Source: Hyphomicrobium facile (GTDB lineage Bacteria; Pseudomonadota; Alphaproteobacteria; Rhizobiales; Hyphomicrobiaceae). Taken from it: a DNA stretch of 64,000 nt. The DNA lies in contig NZ_FPCH01000002.1 in NCBI RefSeq assembly GCF_900116175.1, forward strand, positions 248,001 through 312,000, written 5' to 3'. Each line of letters starts with the position of its first letter. The stretch's first letter is position 1. Below are positions 52,865 through 61,104 of this stretch, piece after piece. The notes beneath the pieces were generated by a model that saw nothing but the letters and a program-made list of their open reading frames with translations, was not told where the DNA came from and did not search any database. The translations under genes and the position numbers were made by a program.

Positions 52865-53260
52865 ATGACAAAAACCGCCAACAAAAATCAGCGGCTCAAC
52901 GTTTCATCCGGTGGCGCATACGAATCCGTCTTCGGATATTCGCGCGCCGTGCGCGTGGGGGACGACGTGCACGTTTCTGGAACCTGTGCACCCGCCGGGA
53001 ATGAGAAAAGCGACGTGTACACGCAAACGCGCGCTGCGCTCGCGATCATCGAGAAAGCTCTCGCCGATGCCGGAGCAACGACGAGCCAGGTCGTTCGAAC
53101 GGTCGTCTACCTTCGCGATATCAACGACGCCGAAGACGTTGCCAGAGCCCACCTCGAAACGTTCGATGCGATCCGGCCGGCCAGCACGCTCGTGCAAGTT
53201 ACGTCCATGATGCGGCCCTGGCAAAAGGTTGAGATCGAGGCCTACGCAAAGGTCGTCTGA
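52865..53260 (+). CDS. RidA-family enamine/imine deaminase
   Basis: A 131-residue YjgF/YER057c/UK114 protein. It has YSRAVRVGDDVHVSGTCAPA, YTQTRAALAIIEKALADAGA, VVRTVVYLRDIND and RPASTLVQVTSMMRPWQKVE, the last near the Arg and Glu that bind the substrate carboxylate. RidA proteins hydrolyse reactive imines and enamines released by flavin or PLP enzymes. AAAGGAG lies 5 nt before ATG 52865. It follows the FAD oxidoreductase by 17 bp, so the two are almost certainly co-transcribed. Confidence 0.92.
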   Translation: MTKTANKNQRLNVSSGGAYESVFGYSRAVRVGDDVHVSGTCAPAGNEKSDVYTQTRAALAIIEKALADAGATTSQVVRTVVYLRDINDAEDVARAHLETFDAIRPASTLVQVTSMMRPWQKVEIEAYAKVV

Positions 53261-53331
53261 GCAGGGTGCAAAAAGGCGCCTTGCCCAGACGCTATGACAA
53301 TTGGGCCTCTACCGGCAGACCGCGCTATTTC

Positions 53332-54141
53332 TTAGCGGCCCCAGATGTCGCCCGAGCCCCTCTCGTCCCATGCGTCGTCGGGCTTCGGAGCGGCAGCGGG
53401 CTGGCCACGATTTATGGCCTTCTTCAGATGGTCAAGGGCGTCAACATCGACGATGCCCTTGCCGCCTGACGCGTCGCCCATCCGCTTGCGCATCTGCGAG
53501 GTGAACTTATCAGAGCGGGCATAGGCCTTGGCATCTTGGAAGTCAGAACAAGCATAGCGGATGTTCGACGCCGACATAGCCGTCATGGTTTCTGACAGCG
53601 CCACTTCATCAAGTCCGATGTTCACGACGTTGGCAGGACGGATGCCCATACGAGTGCCCTGCTGCGCCGAGGCGAGACCGGCCCCCAAGAACAGGATCAG
53701 CCAACCCTTTTCCTGGCGATCGGCGATCAAAGCCTCGACGCTTTCATAGGTGTGCTTCCGGCTCTGGTTTTCTTCGCCGTCGGTGACCACAACCAGGATC
53801 GCCTTCTCGCCATTGCTGGCCGCGAGCTTGGCGTCGATCTTGCCGATGCCGCGCCCGACCGCGTCGAGCAACGGGGTGCCTGAACGGGGCACGAAGTCGG
53901 CGGCAGTGAGTTCCGGCGCGTCGACGATCTTGCCGTCGCGGATCGTGTCGATGGACTCGGTGTCGAAAATCACAAGCTCGAAATCGGCGTCCTTCAGCGT
54001 CGCGTCGGCTTTCGAGTCCTTCAGGTATTTGTTGACGGCGGTGATCGTCGCTTCGCGGCAGCTCGACATCGAACCGGAGCGATCGAGAACCATGATGATG
54101 GTGGTGTTGCCGGTCGCGTCTGTCGTGCTCGTTTCGGTCAT
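53332..54141 (-). CDS. von Willebrand factor A domain protein
   Basis: A 269-residue cytoplasmic protein (no signal peptide) built mainly of one VWA domain. The MIDAS metal site is complete: DRSGSMSS near residue 20, the Thr in PRSGTPLLDAVG near 86, and the Asp in VVTDGEENQ near 120. The C-terminal 60 residues are charged and Gly/Pro-rich. Such stand-alone VWA proteins mediate metal-dependent protein contacts; the partner is unknown. It lies 12 bp downstream of an XRE-type regulator gene, forming a two-gene operon convergent with ridA. Confidence 0.85.
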   Translation of the reverse strand: MTETSTTDATGNTTIIMVLDRSGSMSSCREATITAVNKYLKDSKADATLKDADFELVIFDTESIDTIRDGKIVDAPELTAADFVPRSGTPLLDAVGRGIGKIDAKLAASNGEKAILVVVTDGEENQSRKHTYESVEALIADRQEKGWLILFLGAGLASAQQGTRMGIRPANVVNIGLDEVALSETMTAMSASNIRYACSDFQDAKAYARSDKFTSQMRKRMGDASGGKGIVDVDALDHLKKAINRGQPAAAPKPDDAWDERGSGDIWGR

Positions 54142-54153
54142 GCGGGTATCCTT

Positions 54154-54495
54154 TCAGGTTTCCCAGGCGTCCTTCTTCCCAAGCACCCGATGGATGGCCG
54201 CGAGCTTCGTCTCCGTTTCGACAAGACGCCTGCGGAGGCTCTGAACTGCGGCCTCCTCATGTGCGCCAAGCACGGCGGCCGGGTCGAGGTGCACTTCCTC
54301 GCAGGCGATCAGGAATTGGCGCAGCGTCATTTCGGTGCTGCCGCTTTCCAGCCGCGAGTATTGGCTGTTGGACAATTCCATCGCCTCGGCGATGGCCGTT
54401 TGTGTCAGCCCCGATAACCGTCTGGCATCACTCAAGCGCTCGCGTATCTCGGCGAGGCGTTCATCGACGGTTTTTGACTTCGAGTGCTTCGACAT
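54154..54495 (-). CDS. XRE-family DNA-binding protein
   Basis: A 113-residue regulator: HTH about residues 12-65 (LSGLTQTAIAEAMELSNSQY, recognition helix SNSQYSRLESGS), followed by a helical tail (VQSLRRRLVETETKLAAIHR) that may dimerise as a coiled coil. ATG 54495 is chosen; ATG 54504 and TTG 54513 are also in frame. An exact TTGCA-N5-TGCAA palindrome starts 4 bp upstream of ATG 54495, and a near-match lies beyond it, so the gene is probably autoregulated or controlled by the XRE-cupin protein at 46245. Confidence 0.82.
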   Translation of the reverse strand: MSKHSKSKTVDERLAEIRERLSDARRLSGLTQTAIAEAMELSNSQYSRLESGSTEMTLRQFLIACEEVHLDPAAVLGAHEEAAVQSLRRRLVETETKLAAIHRVLGKKDAWET

Positions 54496-54498
54496 GGA

Positions 54499-54536
54499 TT
54501 GCATGTAGTGCAATAGGCAACTTGCTTCAAGTGCAA
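54499..54536. promoter_or_regulatory. Tandem operator-like palindromes at XRE-VWA operon
   Basis: TTGCATGTAGTGCAA (54499-54513) is a perfect TTGCA-N5-TGCAA palindrome. TTGCTTCAAGTGCAA (54522-54536) matches with one mismatch. The first covers the presumed ribosome-binding site of ATG 54495, so binding would block expression. The central TGTAG is close to CGTAG in the 51407 copy. Confidence 0.65.
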
Positions 54537-54764
54537 CATGTCGATTTTATCGTTTTGGCCCGCCATCGGCCTCAAGCGCGTGCAGTGCGATCGTCCCCCG
54601 GATTTTGCCGGGTAATGGGGAGACCGCTCGGCTGCCGCCGTAAATCGGCACGCCGAAAAGCAATATGCTGATGAATTTCCGATGAGACTTGGTTTGCATC
54701 GCCTGCACGGCGATACGCTCGGAGCAGCATGCAGATGCGCTTTGGCGCTACACTATGAAAAGAT

Positions 54765-54814
54765 TGGTCGGAGCGAGAGGATTTGAACCTCCGACCCCCA
54801 GTCCCCCAGACTGC
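54765..54814 (-). tRNA. 3' fragment of tRNA-Pro (GGG), probable att remnant
   Basis: On the minus strand this reads as the anticodon loop CTGGGGG (anticodon GGG), 3' anticodon strand, variable loop, a T-arm (GGAGG TTCAAAT CCTCT), CGCTCCG acceptor strand, A73 and encoded CCA (54765-54767). The 5' half (acceptor strand CGGAGCG, D-arm) is absent upstream. So it is not a functional tRNA. Such 3' tRNA pieces are typically left by integrases that recombine at tRNA 3' ends. No integrase gene is in the window. Confidence 0.7.
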
Positions 54815-55120
54815 TCGGGTCGCCTTAAGTTATTCTTATAATTTGGAGTCTGCTTACACGAGCGTTGCACTAGGGCTCGGTTTCGCTCAACAAATAGCGT
54901 CATTTGTACAACGTCCGGTTCGCACTGTTGTGCGTCATTGGCCCCCCCTTGGTTCTCGTCGATCGGCCTCAGTGGCACAACTGTGAGATCCTGGTCGCTC
55001 GTTACGTCTGCTTCCTGTCGCTTCCGATGGGAAGCTGCGGGGCGCGGGTATTGGAGTCAGGTGAAGTGGTAGTGACTTGCCCGCGCCCCTCGCGGTATCA
55101 ATCGTCGCCACCGGCCGAGA
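54815..55120. other. Gene-free stretch beside the tRNA fragment
   Basis: About 300 bp between the tRNA remnant and the stop of the membrane-protein gene. I see no plausible coding frame, hairpin terminator or repeat. Likely eroded island-boundary DNA. Confidence 0.45.
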
Positions 55121-55999
55121 TCAGCCGGCGGCCAAGACAGGCGTCTGAGACCTATCCATTCCCTCCCATGTTGGCTGAACCCTTTGGGGGAACCACACGA
55201 CCGGTGACTGTTGAGCCCTCGTGTCCTCAGCCACGGCCAATGGTTTGCGCGAGGTGATCTCGCGAAACGTCGAATAAAACACGCAAGCTCCGTCGGCGAT
55301 CGGCGAAGACCGGCCGTCACATTCGAGGGTGAAAGCCGTATAGCTGTGATTGGCGCAATCCGACTTTTGCGCTCGGCAACCTGTCGGCAGAGCACCTTCC
55401 GAAGTACGAGTGGGAGGCTGAAAGGAGGCTGCAAGCGCCGTCCGGCCGACAGGCTCGATGTCGAACGACGTTTCGCGGCAATCGGCGCAATCCGCATGTC
55501 GCGTTCGGCAACCGCTCGGGTGGACACCTTCCGGAGCACGAGCGCGAGGTTGAAAGAACCAAATACGGTGGAGAGTGAGGCCGCAAAACTGTGCGAACAA
55601 CACCGAAAGGCCCAAAGACCGGATGGCATTGGGCGACGCGTTTTCGATACCCCCCTTGATATGGGCGGTAAAATACGAAAATTCGCTTGCCGCCGACACC
55701 ACGACGACCAGTAAAGTGAGCAGAAGGAGGCTCAGCGCAATCTGCCAATCGCGTCTTCGGACCGCTGCCCGGACGTGTCCAGGGCCCAACAAACGCAGGT
55801 ACGCGCAAACAAGGGCCAGCGCCAGCGGAAGCCACGAGTCGCCGAGCAGCAACGAAAAGCCCTTGTAATCGGCAGCGAAGCAACTGCAGAAAATGGCAGA
55901 TACGAGCGTGACGCCACTAGCGGCGTAAAAGAGCGCACCTATTCTGTCTTTGATTATGGCCGTCAGGTCTCCCGCTCGAAGCGCGAAAGGGCGCGCCAT
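55121..55999 (-). CDS. Hypothetical membrane protein with repeat-derived tail
   Basis: A 292-residue frame from ATG 55999. The first 150 residues hold four clear hydrophobic helices (e.g. GALFYAASGVTLVSAIFC, WLPLALALVCAYLRLL, IALSLLLLTLLVVVVSA, SLGLSVLFAQFCGLTL). The last 140 residues are polar and encoded by two 132-bp repeats, giving GCRTRHADCADC and GCRAQKSDCAN Cys-rich motifs. The repeat looks like non-coding DNA read by chance, since other frames across it are equally similar between copies. The membrane part is plausibly real; the tail may be an acquired extension after loss of the original stop. No family recognised. Confidence 0.45.
   Translation of the reverse strand: MARPFALRAGDLTAIIKDRIGALFYAASGVTLVSAIFCSCFAADYKGFSLLLGDSWLPLALALVCAYLRLLGPGHVRAAVRRRDWQIALSLLLLTLLVVVVSAASEFSYFTAHIKGGIENASPNAIRSLGLSVLFAQFCGLTLHRIWFFQPRARAPEGVHPSGCRTRHADCADCRETSFDIEPVGRTALAASFQPPTRTSEGALPTGCRAQKSDCANHSYTAFTLECDGRSSPIADGACVFYSTFREITSRKPLAVAEDTRAQQSPVVWFPQRVQPTWEGMDRSQTPVLAAG
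55297..55560. repeat. Two diverged 132-bp tandem repeats
   Basis: Copies at about 55297-55428 and 55429-55560. The best-kept parts are GGCGCAATCCG (55353 and 55485), TCGGCAACC, and CACCTTCCG-AG-ACGAG followed by GAGG-TGAAAG. By eye roughly two thirds of positions agree. The period (132) is a multiple of three, so all six frames are preserved across copies. Confidence 0.7.
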
Positions 56000-56509
56000 T
56001 CGAAAGCATTTTCGTCGACTAATACGAGACGGAGAACCAATTACCGGCAGTGTCTACTTCTGTTCGCAGTGGTCTACACCCAGTGCGCATTGTCAACGAT
56101 GGTCGAGAGAACTCACCGGTTTGTCCCCAACTCGTCGATCACCAAATTTCGATAGGTAGAACGGCAGCTTTCCAACCTTCATGCGTTCGACCGATTTCGA
56201 TAGCTTCCAAATGATTAGTCAGGTTCGCCGCTTCTGAATTTGGCTGCAGAGGGTCGGCATCAGTGCAGGGCGTCGGACGGGAAAACTTTCTAAGATATCA
56301 GACCACCAGAGGTCTTACGGCGAACCTCCAGGCCTTGAACGACTGGATGTTCTGAAATGCCCCATTGCCCCGCCACGTCGATAATTTGGGGACTTCTGCT
56401 GGCGAAGATTAACTGGCGAACCGAAATATCGGCCTGCGGCACGTTCACCGGCACCGTAGTTCAGGTCCTTCAAATACTGCCCACTATGGCCCTGGCTCGC
56501 TTGGCTGCT
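56000..56509. other. 510-bp region with no clear gene
   Basis: Lies downstream of the leftward ABC importer operon. A 54-codon frame on the minus strand (56290-56454, GTG start with AGGA upstream, containing IIDVAGQWGISEHPVVQGLE) looks mildly protein-like but has no known match that I recognise. Short plus-strand frames are unconvincing. No binding-protein gene, which the importer would need, is visible here. Confidence 0.4.
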
Positions 56510-57367
56510 CTACGCCTGTGCCTTCCGCAACTGACGTGAATGCCAAACCATGATTATTGCGAGGCTTATGATCACCGTACAGGCAAGAACAACCGATGCG
56601 ACCGCGAGACGAGGTGTTCCTGCCGATCGCAAACTCAACCACATGAGCACCGGCAGTGTTTGAGTATCACGCGTGGTGAGGAAGAGCGCCATCACAAATT
56701 CATTAAGAGAGATGACGAATGCGAATAATGCCGAAGACACGATCCCCGTGGAAACCGACGGAAGAACAATTTCGAAGAAGGTTTGGAAAGGCCTGCCACC
56801 AAGATCGTAGGAAGCTTCGACTATCCGATGATCTACCGTCCGGAACGTTGTTTCCATCAGCATAAAAACGAGTGGAATTGCCCACAGCGAGTGGGCGAGC
56901 ATGACGATGAGTCGGGAACCGTAAAGCTGATATCCCAAAATGTCGGCCGATCCCATCGCCATCGCGACGCCAAGACCAAGAACGACTCCTGGCATAAATA
57001 ACGGCAGCATGACCAGGAGATAGAGGAGAGGTTTGAAGCGAAATTCATACTTCTCAAAGGCCCAGGCCGCGACCACCCCACATGTTGTCGAGATAACGGT
57101 CGTACCCACCGCAATCATGAGACTATTGAGCAAGGCATCGGTCCACTGCGGACTGGCAAAGAAATCCCCATACCACTTCGTAGACCATTCACGAATGGGA
57201 AAACGCAATGCGCTTGCATCACTAAAAGACATCAATAGCGTCACGATGATCGGCGTGAGTAGGTAGATCACAATGAACGCCACGAAGCCCCATGACGAGA
57301 ACTTAAGGATACCAGCCTGCGCATTGGACTTCACTTGCATGGGTGATGGGACGGTAGCGTTAACCAT
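56510..57367 (-). CDS. ABC importer permease (PotC-like)
   Basis: A 285-residue inner-membrane permease with six helices. The cytoplasmic ATPase-contact loop (EAA motif) reads VEASYDLGGRPFQTFFEIVL near residue 185. PLFMPGVVLGLGVAMA is characteristic of the PotC side of spermidine/putrescine-type and related importers. ATG 57367 overlaps the upstream permease by 8 bp. It is the last gene of the leftward operon with ATPase, aldehyde dehydrogenase and oxidoreductase. Substrate is probably a polyamine or other small organic cation, by family and context. Confidence 0.88.
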   Translation of the reverse strand: MVNATVPSPMQVKSNAQAGILKFSSWGFVAFIVIYLLTPIIVTLLMSFSDASALRFPIREWSTKWYGDFFASPQWTDALLNSLMIAVGTTVISTTCGVVAAWAFEKYEFRFKPLLYLLVMLPLFMPGVVLGLGVAMAMGSADILGYQLYGSRLIVMLAHSLWAIPLVFMLMETTFRTVDHRIVEASYDLGGRPFQTFFEIVLPSVSTGIVSSALFAFVISLNEFVMALFLTTRDTQTLPVLMWLSLRSAGTPRLAVASVVLACTVIISLAIIMVWHSRQLRKAQA

Positions 57368-58271
57368 TGATGGGTGTCCGCTTTGCAGAGACTGATCGGA
57401 TCATCATCATCACGACACCTACTCCGGCCGCAAGAACCATCGAAAACGCCGCTGCTTTTGGCCAGTTATGCCTGGACAGCATCTGTTCCTGAATGAGGTA
57501 TCCAATCGTCCAGAGAGTATCTGGGCCAAGCGCCGATGGCGTTGCATAGGTGCCGATAGCCCAGATAAAAGACTGCGCGAACGACGCGGCGATCCCGCCT
57601 TTCGTAAGTGGAAGCAGGACTTCGTAGAAGGTAACGATCGGCGAGGCCCCAAGGTCGCTGCTCGCTTCGAGCAGCTTTTTATCGATCCCGTCGAACAGTG
57701 AGAGAAGAATGAAAAAACTAAAGGGAAGGATCAAATATACAAGGCCTACGAAGGCGGCATACTCGGTGTATAGCAATCCGACCTTGTCAGACAGTAGTCC
57801 CATCGTAGTGAGGACATAGCTCAACAGCCCGTTCCGTGGAAAGAACACCCACCACCCGAAGATGATGGAAATTTCGGAGATCAGCATCGGGCACAACGCG
57901 AGCGCGATGAACATAAAGCGCCAACGTCTAGGCTTCATCCACACAAGAAGAGCGAACGCATAGCCTATAAGCGTTGTCGCAATGGAAACTCCGAATGAGA
58001 GCTTAGCCGTTGTCCAGATTGCGTTGCTGAATGCGGAATCAGTCAACAGGCTCGAATAATGGTCGAAAGTAAATCCCGGTACATAGAAGCGTTGGTCGAT
58101 CTTTTCGTTAAAACTCATTCGCGCCATATACACAATCGGCACGGCGAAGAAGAAGAGAGTAATGGCGAGCGCGGGCGACACCAGCAACCACGGCGCAAGT
58201 TTTTCCCGCAGCCTGGCTCGCCTTCGCGCCGCTTCATAAGTAGCTGCAGCATCCGGCCCGGCGATATTCAT
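57360..58271 (-). CDS. ABC importer permease (PotB-like)
   Basis: A 303-residue permease. The N-terminal cytoplasmic stretch is Arg-rich (ARRRARLREKLAPWLL), followed by six helices, with the EAA loop LEASSDLGASPIVTFYEVLL near residue 205. Typical PotB-type partner of the PotC-like protein. ATG 58271 overlaps the upstream ATPase stop as ATGA; the frame from 58301 is less likely. The two permeases form the heterodimeric channel in the inner membrane. Confidence 0.88.
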   Translation of the reverse strand: MNIAGPDAAATYEAARRRARLREKLAPWLLVSPALAITLFFFAVPIVYMARMSFNEKIDQRFYVPGFTFDHYSSLLTDSAFSNAIWTTAKLSFGVSIATTLIGYAFALLVWMKPRRWRFMFIALALCPMLISEISIIFGWWVFFPRNGLLSYVLTTMGLLSDKVGLLYTEYAAFVGLVYLILPFSFFILLSLFDGIDKKLLEASSDLGASPIVTFYEVLLPLTKGGIAASFAQSFIWAIGTYATPSALGPDTLWTIGYLIQEQMLSRHNWPKAAAFSMVLAAGVGVVMMMIRSVSAKRTPING

Positions 58272-59485
58272 CGGTACGCCCTCATGTCTGCGTTGCTCCA
58301 CCCAACCTCGATAGTATCGCCCGGGTTTGCACGTACTTCCCCCGGCTGATCAACGAAGAGTTCAACCGCCCCCGACTTGAGGTGATATCGGTGCACATCG
58401 CCCAGAAATTCGACAAATTGCAGCTTCGCAACTAGACGGTTCTCAGCTCCATCCCGGCATGTCAGTCTGAGGCGAGATGGGCGAACGCAAATTCTCCATT
58501 CTCCATCTGGCAAGGAGGACGACAGAGAAAGATTAAGCGTCGTCCCGCTAAGATCGAATGCCTGACCGCCTGAAACGCGGAGGGGAATTGAGCAGTTCTC
58601 GCCGATGAACGTGTACACAAACTCGTTTGCAGGAAGATTATAGATATTCGACGGCGTGTCGATTTGCTCGATCTTCCCCTGCTTCATAACTGCTACCCGG
58701 CTTGACATAGCCATCGCTTCGCTCTGGTCGTGCGTGACGTAAATCGCGCTGAATCCAAGTTCCTGGTGTAGGCGCTTGATCTCCGCCCTCAATTGGAGTC
58801 GCAGTGAGAGATCCAGTGCCGACAATGGCTCGTCGAATAAGAGTATCGCTGGCCGCACAGCCATAGACCTTGCGAGCGCCACACGCTGTTTTTGTCCACC
58901 GGAAAGCTGGTTAGGATAGCGGTCCTCGTATCCAGCGAGGCGTACGATTTGAAGCGCTTCCTTGATCCTCTTTTCGGTCTCCGATTTGCTTGCTCCTCTC
59001 ATCCGGAGGCCATACGCGACGTTTTCGGCGACCGTCTTATGCGGAAACAGTGCTCCTGACTGAAAGATCGTCGTGGTATCTCGGCTATAGGCTGGAAGAT
59101 GATCGACACGCTTTCCGTTGATATTGATGGACCCAGAATCGAGGTTCTCGAATCCGCCAATCAAACGAAGTGTGGAAGTCTTGCCTGATCCCGACGGACC
59201 GAGCAGGGTTACGAATTCCCCCCGCTCGATCGCAAGCGACACGTCGTCAACGGCCACAACACTACCGTAACAACGCCTGATGCCAACTAGCTCCAGCGCG
59301 TATTTATCCGACAATGTCCGCTCTCCTATGGCCGGGGCTCCAAATCCCGCATCTTGAAATATTGACGACAACCCTAGCGGCCGATCGTGCTCCGCGCGAC
59401 CGCCTGGCGCAGAGTTATGCTCCGTGATCCGATGCGTGCTCAATGCAGATTGGATGTGATGGGCCTTTGCGCCGGATGCTGTCAC
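58268..59485 (-). CDS. ABC importer ATPase (PotA-like)
   Basis: Up to 405 residues. Walker A LLGPSGSGKTSTLRL lies near residue 93, the signature LSGGQKQRVALARSM near 192, Walker B AILLFDEPLSALD near 213 and the H-loop YVTHDQSEAMA near 245. A C-terminal TOBE regulatory domain follows (about 335-400). This is the pattern of PotA/FbpC-type ATPases. Start uncertain: GTG 59485 (GGGAG 9 nt upstream, 4 bp after the dehydrogenase stop) gives a 57-residue leader; TTG 59314 (GGAGAG upstream) gives the usual 348 residues. No periplasmic binding protein accompanies it in the window. Confidence 0.88.
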   Translation of the reverse strand: MTASGAKAHHIQSALSTHRITEHNSAPGGRAEHDRPLGLSSIFQDAGFGAPAIGERTLSDKYALELVGIRRCYGSVVAVDDVSLAIERGEFVTLLGPSGSGKTSTLRLIGGFENLDSGSININGKRVDHLPAYSRDTTTIFQSGALFPHKTVAENVAYGLRMRGASKSETEKRIKEALQIVRLAGYEDRYPNQLSGGQKQRVALARSMAVRPAILLFDEPLSALDLSLRLQLRAEIKRLHQELGFSAIYVTHDQSEAMAMSSRVAVMKQGKIEQIDTPSNIYNLPANEFVYTFIGENCSIPLRVSGGQAFDLSGTTLNLSLSSSLPDGEWRICVRPSRLRLTCRDGAENRLVAKLQFVEFLGDVHRYHLKSGAVELFVDQPGEVRANPGDTIEVGWSNADMRAYR

Positions 59486-59489
59486 GACG

Positions 59490-61037
59490 TTAAACTCCCG
59501 TTGAAGCGAACGCTTCAGCTTTTGAGTACGGGAACCACCAGAAATCGTGGGCGGGCGCCGCAGGATCGATCATCACGAATTTTGACTCTCTGAACGTTTC
59601 CAGCCCCTCCAGGCCGAGCTGCCGCCCGATGCCTGACATTTTGCGGCCGCCAAACGGGCCAGCGGGGTTGTCTAAGAGCGGAGCGTTTACCCACACCATA
59701 CCGCTCTCCAATTCAGCCACAGCGCGGTGTGCCTCGTTTAGGTCGGAGGTGTAGATTGTCGCCCCAAGTCCGAAATCCGAAGCGTTGGCGACTCGAATCG
59801 CATCCTCAAAGCTGTCCACCCGGCAAATGGCAGCCACCGGTCCGAACGGCTCATGCTTCATGATATCCATGTCGGGTCGCACATCGACAAGGATGGTGGG
59901 CTCATGGAAGAAGCCCGCATTTAGGTGATTGGGGCGTTTGCCGCCGCAAACAATGCGCGCACCTTGCTCCACGGCTCGCGCAATCACACCTTCGAAACGA
60001 GCACGCTCTCGCTCGCTTGCCATTGGCCCGAGATCAACCTGGTCCAAACCATTTCCGATTCGAAGCTTTGAAGTTTCTTCGATCATCCGTCCAACGAAAG
60101 CATCGTGGACGTCACGATGAATCAAAAGTCGTTCTGCTGATGTGCATACCTGTCCGTTATTGACGAAGGCAGCGAAACTGGCCGCACGTGCAGCGACATC
60201 AAGTTTGGCGGAGGGCATCACGATGAAGGGATCGTTGCCCGAAGCCTCGATAAGACAACGTTTGAACTGACGCGCGCAAGCCTCTGCGACCAGCTGGCCG
60301 GTAGCCACACTTCCGGTAAACCCGATCATTGATGTGTGGGGGCTCGAAACCAGTTGCGCGCCAACATTCCCACGCCCGGTTACGCATGACAAGAGTCCGG
60401 GTGGCAGCGAGGAAGCGAAACACTCCACGAAAAGCAGCGTCGAGAGGCTTGTGAGTTCAGAAGGCTTTACAATGACGGCATTGCCAGCTGCCAATGCCGC
60501 TGCGGCTTCCCACGCTAACAGCACCAACGGAAAGTTGAAGGGCATAATCAGACCAACAACGCCAAGCGGCTCCTTGACGACATACTGGAACTGCCCGGGC
60601 ACTGTATTGCCAACAACCCTTCCTGCATCATGGCGAGCGAGCTCGGCGTAATAGGAGATAGCGGCAGTACACCACTCAACCTCGTCGATCGCTTCCTTGT
60701 AAGGCTTGCCCATTTCGCGGGTCATCAATTCCGCGATGACGGGCTTGCGGTCTCGAATGGCCGAAGTAACTTGGTGGAGCGCGCTCGCTCGTTCCTGCGC
60801 ACTGAGAGCGTGCCAGTCCTTCCACGCCGTTTTCGCGTCGAGCAGACATTTCGAGATTTCTGCTGGCGTTGCCTCTGCGACCTTCCCAATCGGCAGTCCG
60901 GTCGCTGGGTCGATAACGGGTATCAGTTCCGTCGAGGCGCTTTTCAGGACTTTTCCTTCGATAAACAATGATGCGGAAAGTCGATTTAGCTCTTGCTTGA
61001 CCAAATCGCTACCCTGCACCGAAAGCGAAGCCTCCAC
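59490..61037 (-). CDS. NAD(P)-dependent aldehyde dehydrogenase
   Basis: A 515-residue aldehyde dehydrogenase superfamily enzyme. GLIMPFNFPLVLLAWEAAAA marks the cofactor site near residue 165, GFTGSVATGQLVAEA lies near 245 and IEASGNDPFIV carries the general-base Glu near 267. The nucleophilic Cys is in NNGQVCTSAERLL near 300, and HEPFGPVAAI near 395. It oxidises an aldehyde to an acid. Next to a polyamine-type importer and an amine-oxidase-like flavoprotein, it may process aminoaldehydes. GTG 61037 with GGAG 7 nt upstream. The exact substrate is not predictable. Confidence 0.9.
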   Translation of the reverse strand: MEASLSVQGSDLVKQELNRLSASLFIEGKVLKSASTELIPVIDPATGLPIGKVAEATPAEISKCLLDAKTAWKDWHALSAQERASALHQVTSAIRDRKPVIAELMTREMGKPYKEAIDEVEWCTAAISYYAELARHDAGRVVGNTVPGQFQYVVKEPLGVVGLIMPFNFPLVLLAWEAAAALAAGNAVIVKPSELTSLSTLLFVECFASSLPPGLLSCVTGRGNVGAQLVSSPHTSMIGFTGSVATGQLVAEACARQFKRCLIEASGNDPFIVMPSAKLDVAARAASFAAFVNNGQVCTSAERLLIHRDVHDAFVGRMIEETSKLRIGNGLDQVDLGPMASERERARFEGVIARAVEQGARIVCGGKRPNHLNAGFFHEPTILVDVRPDMDIMKHEPFGPVAAICRVDSFEDAIRVANASDFGLGATIYTSDLNEAHRAVAELESGMVWVNAPLLDNPAGPFGGRKMSGIGRQLGLEGLETFRESKFVMIDPAAPAHDFWWFPYSKAEAFASTGV

Positions 61038-61104
61038 GTCGTTCTCCTCAGAATTTTTTTGGATTATCGGATACTGTTTCTTGCTCAGTCAGAACGTAAG
61101 CGCG

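Noticed and set aside
51660-52871. A 403-codon frame antisense to the FAD oxidoreductase
   Set aside because: The sense strand has unmistakable FAD motifs and operon context; the antisense frame is a codon-bias artefact.
53275-53284. AAGGCGCCTT palindrome between ridA and the VWA gene as a terminator
   Set aside because: The palindrome is too short, has no loop and no adjacent T-tract.
54765-54814. A complete, functional tRNA-Pro gene
   Set aside because: Only the anticodon-to-CCA half is present; neither the 5' acceptor strand nor a D-arm is found upstream.
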